Under the pieces are notes generated by a model, which saw only the letters and a list, made by a program, of their open reading frames with translations, had not been told where the DNA came from and made no database searches. 64,000 bases of DNA from Tetracentron sinense (taxonomy: Eukaryota > Streptophyta > Magnoliopsida > Trochodendrales > Trochodendraceae), in assembly GCA_015143295.1 (NCBI GenBank), contig CM026557.1, positions 21,175,760 through 21,239,759 on the forward strand, in the 5' to 3' direction. The position numbers and the translations under genes are program-made. Shown here piece by piece: positions 12,897 through 23,265 of this stretch. The stretch's first letter is position 1; each line of letters begins with the position of its first letter.

Positions 12897-13127
12897 CCTA
12901 CCGGGTCTCACCCCTTCGCCTACCGGGCCTAATCTCGGCCTACCGGGCCAAACCCTAGCCTACCGGGCTCACCCTTGGCCTACCATGCCCAATCTCGGCC
13001 TACCGGGCCAAACCCTAGCTTACCGGGCTCACCCTTGGCCTACCAGACCCAATCTCGGCCTACCGGGCCCAAACTAGCCTACCGGGCTTCACCCTCGGCC
13101 TACCGGGCCCAACCCTAGTTTATCGGA
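12897..13127. repeat. 20-bp minisatellite with 60-bp higher-order period
   Basis: Eleven monomers begin cctaccggg or a close variant. Three monomer types (tails ccaaaccctag, ctcacccttgg, cccaatctcgg) alternate in order, giving a 60-bp higher-order unit. Because 60 is a multiple of three, open reading frames across it are artefacts. Confidence 0.9.
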
Positions 13128-13736
13128 TTTACCTTATCTCACCCTTATGTGAGTACGTAGGCAGCCCAACTCGGGTTCGACCCTAGTGTAGGGTTTTCTC
13201 CTTCTTAGATTAGCATTCTCTTAAATACTTGAGACATTTGATTAACATTAAGATTAATTTGACTTAATCCTAGCAAGTAGGGAACCACTGAAAAGTGAAA
13301 GTGCCGGGGTGCCTAACCCCTTCCCCGAACTTAACCGAACCTCTTACCCTGACTCCGGACCGCAGACCAAGACCTTATCCAAATTCCGGGGACTTATCCC
13401 TTCTGAATGAATAGGTGGCGACTCTATACTCACCCGTGAGAAGCAAACCAGGGTTTCCCCAAAACCCGCGCTCACATGAATTGTTTGAAGGTGAGGCTGA
13501 TCGTGTGACTCCCTCTTAGCTAAACCTATATAAATGGGATTGCAGTGAAGACTCAGTTGTGCATTTGACTAGACTTTCTAGAGTACATGTAAACCCTATA
13601 TTTGAAGATTGTAAAGGGTGTGAGCGAGTCCTATATCTATTTTTATTTTTAACTCAATGCATTTTCCCACAGTTTCCCTTATCTTTTTCATTATTATAGA
13701 GAATATAGAAAATAAAAGTGCAAGTGGAGGTAATGC

Positions 13737-14198
13737 AGGGATTCAACCAATACTCCACAAAAGCCGTGATTGATGGGAGTGTGAGATTAAATCTCTTTAT
13801 CTTATAGCCAAGGCAACCCGGTTGAAACCTCCAAGTGGGCCCTACCCCGTGGACCACCCCACCTCAGCGAGCCCAACCTTGTGAGCCACCCCTCAGTGGG
13901 CCCCACCCCAGTGTAGAGATGCTCCTGCATCATCCACCCACACTAGTTAGGAGACTCGAACCCGAGACCTGCTATAATACCATTTGATACAGGGACTCAA
14001 CCAATATTCCACAAAAGTCGCGATTGATGGGAGCATGAGATTAAATCCCTTTATCTTATAGCCCAGGCAACACGGTTGAAAACCTCCGGGCCCTACCCCG
14101 TGGGCCACCCCACCTCAACGGTCCCACCTTGTGAGCCACCCCTCAGTGGGCCCTACCCCGTAGGCCACCCTACCCCAATGTGGAGATGCTCCGGCATC
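13737..14198. repeat. Two-copy tandem repeat, period 254 bp
   Basis: Copies start at 13737 (agggattcaaccaatac) and 13991 (agggactcaaccaatat), and the second is shorter. Between them on the minus strand lies tggtattatagc followed by ggtctcgggttcgagtc. This resembles a decayed initiator-tRNA primer-binding site and a tRNA B-box-like stretch. It is probably a piece of a short LTR or tRNA-related element. The strip 13482-13736 shows nothing recognisable. Confidence 0.7.
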
Positions 14199-14279
14199 AA
14201 GAGGTGCCTGTTTGGCCCCTCAAAATTTCTAAGGACCCAAATGACTTCTATCAAATTTCGTGACCCTAATTACTTACAA

Positions 14280-15916
14280 TGAGGCTAAGTCGATGAAGGT
14301 TGTCCTTACAACTAAAGGTTAAGTATTTGGCATCTCAGAAACACCATGAAGGGGAAAGCAAGTATGAGAAGTGAGTGCAAGAGACCGCACAAATTGTGAC
14401 TTGGTTATGGGGAACCATCTGTGAGTCCCACTATGATGTTCTCGGATATAGCCAATGAGATATGGGATACTCTGCAAAAGACATACTCTTTAGAGAATAA
14501 CATTACCCGCATCTATCAACTCTTTCAAGAAGATATCTTCTAAAAACAGCAGGGAAAGAAGAGTCTAGGAAAGTACTACTCTACTTTGAGAGGCATGTAG
14601 GAAGAGTTGAACGCCACTTACAACTGATTTATTGAAACGCCGACAACAACAGGAAGAATTTCAAGTCATAAAGTTTTTATCTGGGTCATATTCTTGGGAG
14701 TCGAGAAATTCTCTCTTATAGAGGTGTATGCCCAGTTACAGAGGGTTTCTTTGGAGGCTTCATCCAGGACTGGAAAGAGATCTTCCTTCTTTAGATTGAC
14801 TATTGCTACTCGTGGAGATAGCACTTGTGGTGGCTGAAATTGATGTGGAGGCGTGGTATCCGTGGAGGACTTGGTGGTCTTGTTAGGCATCGTGGCACTC
14901 AGAAATGCACTTATTGTGGTAGGATGAACCATAGGCTAACTCAGTCGTGGAGGCATGGTATGCATGGAGGACTTGGTGGTCTTGGTAGGGGCCATGGCAC
15001 TCCAGAATTCACTCATTGTGGTAGGATGAACCACACTTTCGACACGTATTGGGATATGCATGGAAAGCCTTCATGGGCTAACTCAACATACAATTTTGAG
15101 GATAGCGGTGGATGTAAGACGTTTGGAGTTGTCGTTCGTGCACTTCGTACTAAGGCCAAGTAGGGTGGATCCTCCTCTTTGGAGCCACATAGTGACCTCG
15201 GCCGAGGAGTTTGCCAAACTGATTAGTAGCGTGTCTTCATCTTCCAAAGCTCCACTAACAACTTCTACTGCCACTTTTGTGTACTCGTGTACAACCTATA
15301 TTCCAAGAGATCTATTCTATAGGACATTGACTCATGAGCATCTGATAACATGACCACCTGACCAGTGATCCACATTTGATTTTTGATTAGTCCAATTGAT
15401 TTACTAGATCGGAGTTAGTCTTGTTGATGGTACTGTTTCCAAAGTTTGTGGATCAAGAGTTGTCAATCTTGATTCATCTCTTTCTTTGTCTTGAGTTCCC
15501 ATTGAGCCTCATGTATTAGCCAGCTTACTTAAATGTCTAAATTGTTTTGTAACTTTTTGTCCTTCACATTGTACTTTTCAGGACCTAAAGACGAAGAAGA
15601 CTGTTGGTGGAGGGCATGAGGCTGGTGTGTTGTATTACTCAAATCACAAGTTAATTGTAGTTGAGGCACACTCCAAGTACTTTTGCTCTCTATTGGTCGA
15701 CTTGGTCATCCTCCGGTGGATCATTTAAGAAGTCTTGTTACTTCTTTGGAACCTGTGCCTAATTTAGAATGTGAAACATGTGAATTAGGTAAATATTGTC
15801 GTACTTTTTTATTTTCCTCCTTGTTTGGATAAACGATGATGTTTAGGGATCAATTCATATTCCTAGTTTATCTAGTAACTAGTTATAGATACTTTGTTAC
15901 ATTTGTGGATGACTTA
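14280..15916 (+). pseudogene. Copia retrotransposon gag-pol remnant
   Basis: Translated pieces in shifting plus-strand frames give Copia gag wording (EIWDTLQKTYSLENN), then FLSG. Glycine-rich repeats follow with two CCHC-like knuckles (CTYCGRMNH and THCGRMNHTFDT) and HGKPSWANS. Next come a pre-integrase domain (GGGHEAGVLYYS, RLGHPPVDHL, CETCELGKYCRT) and the integrase start (RYFVTFVDDL). Several frameshifts and stops break it. The glycine-rich plus knuckle module is duplicated in tandem (about 103-bp period, 14863-15040). The element ends abruptly where a hAT MITE is inserted at 15925. No LTRs were assigned. Confidence 0.8.
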
Positions 15917-15924
15917 GTTGGAAG

Positions 15925-16225
15925 CTCTGTAACAAAAAAACTCAATTTTTTTCAAAAATTCACGAAATATTCGCGCATTTTTGCTTTGCCAAATTATTTT
16001 CCAAATTATTGGATTCCTAAATTATTCGTGAATTTTCCGGATTATTCGCGAATTTTATGGATTATTCCCGAATTATTTTCTCCAACTTGGCTAAAAACTA
16101 CTTATTTGTATATTTTTAATTTTTTGGTATGTTTTTATATTTATTAATTTATTTTTTATTTTTCCTAAATTTTTTTGAACTTGACCTCTACCGAATTATG
16201 CCCGAACCCCAACTTTGTCACTATG
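15925..16225. mobile_element. hAT-type MITE, 301 bp, copy 1
   Basis: The 8-bp target duplication gttggaag is perfect at 15917-15924 and 16226-16233. The ends ctctgtaacaaa and (complement) catagtgacaaa are imperfect inverted repeats. The interior is rich in aattattcgcgaatt-like words. It is inserted in the integrase part of the Copia remnant. A second member starts at 63944, also inside Copia pol. Confidence 0.85.
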
Positions 16226-16233
16226 GTTGGAAG

Positions 16234-17010
16234 TAGAGATATTTCTATGGTTTCTAGGGGAAAACCTTCATAGTATCTCATGCCCCCTCTCTAGCTCTTT
16301 TTTATTAAAAATTGTTTCATATGAAAATAAATGCCCTTATAGAGATATGTCACATGTTATGGGCCCATAATAAGAAAATCACATATACAATTTTGTTTAA
16401 TCTCAATGATTGGTCTTTTTGTAGACTCTAGTCCCAACTAGCCTCCCAACTCCCAACATAACTTTCAGTAAACGATAAAGGTACAACTTTAGAAATTTTC
16501 TCAAGGTTAAGTCAGCCATAGAGATTTGAACAAACAAAGATGATTATGCCTTTATTGGACGATTTGGAGATTTTCTTTCCGATATTTTTGTAATTGAAGA
16601 CAATTTGGCAAATATTCTCCCTTGGGCTTCTTGGAAAGAGGGCAAATCGTGAAGAGAATTGAACATCAATGGTCATATTAGGGAAAATTGTTGAGAGTTT
16701 AATCATTTCTTTAAACCACTTTTGTCAACATGCTACTATATGGCAGATTCTCTTGCCACAAAGGATGTCCATAGGATTGTATAGCAAGAAAATGATCACA
16801 CAATTGCTCCACAATATTAGTGGTTGTATCTCGTTTTAACTTAAGCTTTGTTGCTTAAAAAAGCACGCTCTGGAAAAGAAAACAATTCTGCAGAGAACCT
16901 TTTTATGGAAATTTTTCTTCCATTTGTTTTATATTGTTTTCTTAAATATCAGAATACACCATGGAAAATTCCTTGCTATATGGACCATTAAATAAAGAGA
17001 GAGACATAGA
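16234..17010. other. Spacer, nothing recognised
   Basis: After the MITE the Copia reading is not resumed in any frame I could follow. No other element ends are visible. Confidence 0.4.
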
Positions 17011-17187
17011 GAGGGGGGGGGGGGGGGGAGGGGAGAATGATGAGTTTCAATCTACACACAGAGAGGAAGAGAGAAAAGGGTGAGTATCAATATGCAGACA
17101 GAGAGGAAGAGAGATAAGGATGTGTCTCGATTTTGCACTCAGCGAGAGAAGAATTGGAGTTGGAGACTCCCGATGTAGATACACAAG

Positions 17188-17246
<59 letters not shown>
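17011..17246. repeat. Simple-repeat block: poly(G), GA-rich repeats, (AT)n(AG)n
   Basis: A G16 run lies at 17013-17028. Two to three diverged ~50-bp copies containing cagagaggaagagaga follow, then a 26-bp AT run and a ~34-bp AG run (17187-17246). Confidence 0.9.
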
Positions 17247-17248
<2 letters not shown>

Positions 17249-17298
17249 CCTCTACACATATACAAGGGTAGAGCTAGGGGAAGGGGGCACGTGCCCCC

Positions 17299-19494
17299 TG
17301 TAGTGACCCTAATTCAAATTAATTACACTCGAGGGGTAAATTAGTAGTTTTACACCTAAGGGTAGTATAGTAATTAGTGTTGGATGTTTGGTCTTGGTGG
17401 CTAACCTTAGTGGGTAGGGCAAAACCAATGATTTAATTTAATGAATTAAATTGGTTTAATCTTTGTCAAAACCAAATAGACCTTAGTATAAATATTTGAG
17501 TAATTTTCAATATAGGTTAATATAAATAGAATTGGTAAAACCTAATTAGCTCACTTTGATTTTAACCTAATAAAGGAGACTGAGATACGCACGTTTAGGG
17601 AAGGAGAGGAGAACGACCGTAGAGTTTTGGAGATCGGTGAATGCTTGTAAAGAACTAGATTTCGAAGCATTGGATCATCCAGGATAGCATCAAAACGCAT
17701 CCAGTGGTCATCTTCCTTGTTGTTTTCTCAAGATCTGGAATTAAAGGCAAGTAGATACTTCAATAGTTTAGATGTAGGGTGTGTTATGATCACACGATAG
17801 TTTTAATGTGTTTTTCTTCTTGTGTTAATGATTGTGTATGAAAATATGATAGATCGGATAAATATTTTATACAGGTATTATTCTGATTTATTAAATATGT
17901 TATGAGTGATTTTAATAAATGATAGAATAACATATTAGATTTTAGGGAAGAAAATATAAGAGATTTAGGAGATTATAATTGTTTAATTTTCGGAATAGAG
18001 TTTAATTCAAAGAATTTACCCAGTTTCGGTATTCGGGTCATAACTTTATGACCTTAAGTCCGATTTTGATCCGATAGTACATCGTTTCGAAGAGCTCGAA
18101 AAGATCTACAACTTTTGTAAATAAAATTTTTCCAAAATCAATAGTTTTGTGGGTCAAAACCTTAGTCGAAAATCAAAAACGGGAAAAGAGATATTTTTCA
18201 CATTAATTTTTCTACGATACTTTAATTGAATGTATATATGATTTGGGTGTGAGAACTTTGTTTTGTTGGGATTCCTTTATAACTAATTAGTCAATTTGTT
18301 AAATGGTTGATAGATACCTCTAACAAACTTAAGTAATTAGTTACTAAATAGTTTATTAGTAACTTGACCTATATTTTATTAGTTAATTTGTTAGGTAGTT
18401 GAAAGATACCCCTAACAAACTTAACTAATTAGTTACTAACTAATTGGTTAGTAACTTGTCTCATTTATGCTAGTATAAGGGTTTTACAAAACTCACTAGC
18501 ATAAAAAGGGTTTTCCAAGCCCTTAGAAGTTTGTGAAACCCTGAACCCCATTATCATTGAGAAATTGAGAATTTGTAAGGTTATAAATATGTGATATTTA
18601 TAACTAAAGTTTCAAGTGTAGGTATATTATGTCTGCTTTGATATTAATTGTGAATTATAGCATAGTAGATTTTAATTATGAATTATGATCTTGATTGTTA
18701 TAAATATGTCATTTAATGTTTTGCTATATTTTCATGATGATAGGAATTCATCTTTTGAAATAATAGTGATTCAATAAACATTGTGCTAACCTTGGTTAAG
18801 GGTCATTGAAGGAGTAAGTCGTGTAAGACCTCCTTAAATGGATCCTAGGGTGATGTTGTGTACCATCCATTGATGGTTTCAGGGTGGTATAGAGTATCTA
18901 CCCCAGAAACAGAAAATTGAGCTGAGTTGTGTAAGACGCTCAATTCTCAGATGGGTGAACTATGTGAGACCCAAGGGATAGGGTAAGCTGTGTGAGACCC
19001 CAATGATTCTCTTGGTCAATAGGATAAGTTATGTAAGACCCCTATTGACCGGACTGAACATAAGTAAAGACTTAATTGAATAATATGCATAATTTGTTAG
19101 TCATCTTATCATATGAATTGTTAATGTATCTAAATTATAGTTGTATTCTCTTGTTGAGCTGTAGGCTCACCCTTGTTGATTCTTCTTTTCGGGTTGTGAT
19201 TAAGAAGAATAGAAATCACTCTCGTTTGAGTAAGTGGGACCAGCCTTAAAGTTTTCTTTCCCGTTAGAGTTCCGAGAGAACTATAGTGAGGTGAACTATA
19301 TGGAAACTTTAGATGGTTTAATTTTTGGGAGAACTCATGTTGTTGAGCTTATTAGTTATGTTGGATATTTATATTTGTTTAATGGATTATTAAATGATTT
19401 AAATTTTCATTAATATTGGAACTTTGTTTCTGGTTCACGCCTTGATATCTATACAAATATTAGTATTATTGTGTATAGGTTTCGGGGCGTGACA
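17299..19494 (+). mobile_element. Solo LTR, Gypsy-type, 2196 bp
   Basis: It starts TGTAGTGACCC and ends CGGGGCGTGACA. The flanking pentamers are ccccc and ctccc, a target duplication with one mismatch. There is no internal coding region or partner LTR. Short repeats of gtaagacc/gtgagacc recur five times at 18.8-19.05 kb. The LTR interrupts a repeat whose left part (gggggcacgtgcccc) lies at 17284-17298 and whose right part continues at 19495. Confidence 0.75.
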
Positions 19495-19845
19495 CTCCCA
19501 CCCCTCCACCCCCGAACATTTGAAAAATAAGAAAGAAAAAAATTATAGGCCATAGCCATTAAGAATGGGTGCAGCTACCCCCCTCAACTTTTGATATATA
19601 TATATATTATACTAAGTTATTTAATTATTTAATTGGGCATAATCATGGAAAAAGGGGGCAGTTGCCCCATAAAAATTATATTATATTATTTAATTACTTA
19701 ATAGAGCATAGCCATGGGGCAATGGGGCAACATTCCCTGAATTTTTGGAAACAAAATATATCTTTTATATCATGTTATTTAATTATTTAACCGGGCATAG
19801 CCATGGGGCCAAGGGCAAGGGGCCCCCGTAGACAAGGAGAAACAA
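19495..19845. repeat. Imperfect tandem repeat, three ~95-120-bp units
   Basis: Units share ggcatagccatgggg, a ggggca...tgcccc pairing and an AT stretch containing ttatttaattatttaat. They occur around 19550, 19640, 19695 and 19795. The segment 17262-17298 left of the solo LTR looks like part of the same family. Confidence 0.65.
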
Positions 19846-20081
19846 TACCCGTAAGATTGGGGATGGCAACGGGTCGGGTTTGGGCCAGGACCCCCAAGCC
19901 TACCCCACCCCTAATGGGAAGAATCCTACTTTGTTCCCATCCCAAACCCAAGTTGGACGGGCGGGTTGGTTCCGATTAATCAAGAGTTTACCCCGTCCCG
20001 CCACATCCTGTTAAGCACTAGTCGGGGCGGGTCAAGGCGGGTCAATATTCCATATAAGTACTATATTGAGGTAATTTTAGG

Positions 20082-21932
20082 CATGGTTCAAAATATCGAT
20101 ACGTTATACATATCGACCGATAAGGGCCGATACGTACTGATTTTTCAAGTGTCCGAAACTCTGATACACTAGAAAGAAAAAAAAACACTATATCGAGACC
20201 GTATCTTGCGTATCAGACCGATACAGCTCGATACGGTATTTCAACAGTTTTAAAAAAAAAGTTATGCAGATAAAAGAAAAAAAAGGTAGAGAAGAAGAAT
20301 CCATCAATCATCAAAAAAGGGAGAGATTCGCACACAAAGGCACACACACTATAGTCTACAGAAGAGACTGAGAAGAAGAAAAAGGAAAAACAAAAAATTT
20401 AGGGTACATACCTGTGTCGTGGCTGCCGCCCACTGTAAAGGACCATCATCTTCGTCTTCAAGACTTCAATCGAGGAGGAGGAGTGCCTTTGCCGTCGTCG
20501 TCCTCGCCCATTCTTGCCCTTTCCCTCTTTCGGCCAAGGTAAGAGTAAACCTTGGTTTTCTTTTTATTGTTGAGATGAAGACTGTCTAAGACTTTGTAAC
20601 TTTGTAATAATGAGGATTGCTAGCCTCATGCAGCCCAAGAATAATGAGGATTGCTAGCCTCACTCAGCCGAAGATTCATGATCTATTTGGAGGAATGCTA
20701 GCCTCACTCAGCCACATATTCTGATATTCATGACTTTATTGGAGGAGTGCTAGCCAATCATGACCCAATGGTTAAGAACTAACCTATAGTTAAGAATTTT
20801 TAACTATAAATTTTTTTTTAACATAATTTTAAAAAAAAAAAAATCAAGGTTAGAAATGTGTCCCTTTTAACTCTTATTAATTGTGGTTAAGATTCACTAC
20901 CCTTAGGGTTCAATAATCTAACCTTGGTTTCCAAAATATATATATATATCTATTAAGCATTAACCTTATGGTTAAGAATTTTTAACTCTAAATTTATTTA
21001 TTTTTTAAATCAAGGTTAGAGGTGTGTACCTTTTAATTCCTATTAACTGTGGTTAAGATTCACTAACCCTTAGGGGGTGTTTCGAAAAATTAATATAAGT
21101 TAATACATATGTTTTTTTTTTAAAAAATTCTTAGGGTTAAACTGTTTTAACCAAAGTTACCACGTGTCCCTTTTAACCACCTCTAATTGTTGTTAAGATT
21201 CACTAACCCTTAGGGTTTAACAATATAACCTTAGTTTTTGTAAAAAAAATATTAATCTTAACGGTTAACTTTTTAACCAGAGTTAAATATTTTTTGTATT
21301 TTTCTAAGAAACCAAGGTTATATTGTTGAACCCTTAAGAGTTAATCTTAATCGCAATTGACTGTGATCCGATATCTCTATATTTTGTAAAACATGAACAA
21401 AGATCATGCTTGTTTACATAAAAAATAAAAATTTATATTTACATTATTACATCCGAATGTATCACTCAACTCAATTCCTGATCCCACAATAATAGTATGA
21501 GCCGGCACGAAGCTCAATGTGGTATTGAGCTTCTATCATGTATATAATTTGATTTGTGAATACAAGTGTCGATGAATTTTCATACTTTTGATTTATGAAA
21601 GCAAGTGGGCTTCTATCACTTGGTTAAGTAACTATGGTTTGTATTTTCATACATATTTATCAGCGCGCACATCTTTTTTAACTTATAAATTTTTTAACTC
21701 TCGTATGTATGATTATAAATGTAGTTGAAGGTCTTCATTTAATTTTTTCCTAGCTTATATTTGCATTAAAAGAGGTTTTATGCAAGGTATCCAAGTTTTT
21801 CCTTGCGTATCTAAGCTTTTCTTAGCGTATCATGAATTTTTCCATCGTATCCAACCGAAGTACCGATACACCGATACGTATCCTATTTTGGACTTACCGA
21901 TACGACGACCTATACCGATATTTTGAACCATG
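20082..21932. mobile_element. Inverted-repeat DNA element, ~1.85 kb, non-coding
   Basis: The left end catggttcaaaatatcgat and the right end cgatattttgaaccatg (complement catggttcaaaatatcg) match closely. Flanks attttagg and atttcaga agree at 6 of 8 positions, both differences being transitions, which fits an old 8-bp hAT-type duplication. Internal sub-repeats include cgatac-rich ends, a minisatellite at 20600-20755 and the ggttaagattcact repeats at 20760-21360. No transposase frame is seen. Confidence 0.7.
20600..20755. repeat. Minisatellite around attgctagcctcactcagcc
   Basis: Four diverged copies of a unit containing gctagcctca(c/t)(t/g)cagcc or gctagcc run in tandem with variable spacing inside the 20.1-21.9 kb element. 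Confidence 0.75.
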
Positions 21933-22865
21933 ATTTCAGAGAAACTCCCAAACTGTACCCCCACAATTTTGCAAATCAAACACCTTGATTAGACCCTGAT
22001 TCTGCTGAAACCGTATGTGTTTGGAAACCCCAACTGTACCCCCACAATTTTGCAGCCAGCGACAGTATCAATCAAAAGCAAAGCATCTCTGGCTTATTCA
22101 AAGTATCGTTTTCCCGTTATTGTTAAAGATAGTTAATTTTTAGTAGTTGTTCTTGATAGGAGGCCGATAATAAATATTGAATTTCGAAGAATCCTACCAA
22201 AATTTTGAAAAATACCTCGTTAATTTCTAATTTTAACGAATATATCCCCGAGATTAAACAAAAATGATCCGGTTAATTCAATCCAATTCAAAAAATAAAT
22301 TAAGAAATTTAATAAAATAAATTTTATGGATTTCTAGAAGACAACAAAAAAAAATTATATAAATCAAGTCTATAGTACAAGATAATCCCAATTCAACCAA
22401 GGAACACACACAGACAGCAAAAAAAAAATCCCAAAATTCCCGATCCAAAACCAGATTACTGAATGAATCCAAATTCAAGGATTCTTACGTCAAAATCCTT
22501 GATTCGAACACATGAAAAAACATAAAATTATGACATAAATAAAAAAAATTACAAGAAACAAATGGAAATGCTAAGAAGGAATCCAAAGGTTGGAAAGAAA
22601 AGACGAGTGGAATACCAGATGCAGCTGAGTGGAGAAGGAGAAGCGGAACCAGATCGCTTTCCTTCTCTCTTATTAATGTTCTTATTTTTATGTAAGCAAT
22701 GTTTGCCAAGACATCTAAACGACACGATTTGGGGATGGGCAGAGAGATCAAATCCGGAATTATATGATGTTCTGAAATTTTTTCATTAAATGCATGCTAA
22801 GGACCATTGCCTATTGCCTCTACTCTTGGGTGATTATATTCGTTAAGAGCTAAGACCATGCAATA

Positions 22866-22911
<46 letters not shown>

Positions 22912-23265
22912 GTATATATATATATATATGTATATTTTTGGGTGGGGGAGGACATACACATGGTACAAAACCTATGTACACGCACAACTCTCTCAAAAAA
23001 AAAAAATGTGGGGTTATATGGGTACACTACCACCCTTACAATCCGTCCATGTGGGACTATTTCTTTTCCTAGATTGTAATGTTATGAATTAGTCTAGGGA
23101 TACTCCCAAAGTGCGCTCTCATATATACTCCTAAATCCTAACAGTTTATCTCAATTATTAAATAATTAGGATTAAAGCTGATGTAGCATTAGAAAAGATA
23201 AAATAAGTCAACTCAAATTCTGGCCCATAGTGGTTAACCATAAACGGTTAAGAGTATGGAGTATA
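21933..23265. other. Spacer with (ATT)n and (AT)n microsatellites
   Basis: A run of about 16 ATT units at 22863-22910 passes into a TA/TG run to 22930. I see no exon or element boundary otherwise. Open frames here are short and low in complexity. Confidence 0.5.

Larger units (their letters stand above)
10156..13476 (+). mobile_element. Solo LTR, Gypsy-type, 3321 bp, with TSD
   Basis: It starts TGTAAGCACCC and ends CGCGCTCACA (TG...CA). The 5-bp target duplication tgaat is perfect at 10151-10155 and 13477-13481. The end region (ggtggcgactct and cccgcgctcaca) matches wording common at the 3' ends of Gypsy-type plant LTRs. No gag-pol and no second LTR are adjacent, so this is the recombination product of a once complete element. 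The interior contains a cluster of near-palindromes (11.77-12.88 kb), a 20-bp minisatellite (12897-13127), poly(A) and poly(T) tracts and no credible gene. It separates the CDPK remnant from the Copia wreck to its right. Confidence 0.92.

Noticed and set aside
12877..13077. Open frame with repeated Gly-Leu-Pro-Gly residues
   Set aside because: It is the translation of a 20/60-bp minisatellite inside a solo LTR. The period explains the openness.
17047..17344. Arg-Glu or Leu-Ser repeat proteins
   Set aside because: They are translations of the (AG)n and (AT)n microsatellites.
22797..23033. Poly-Asn open frame
   Set aside because: It is produced by the (ATT)n microsatellite read on the minus strand.
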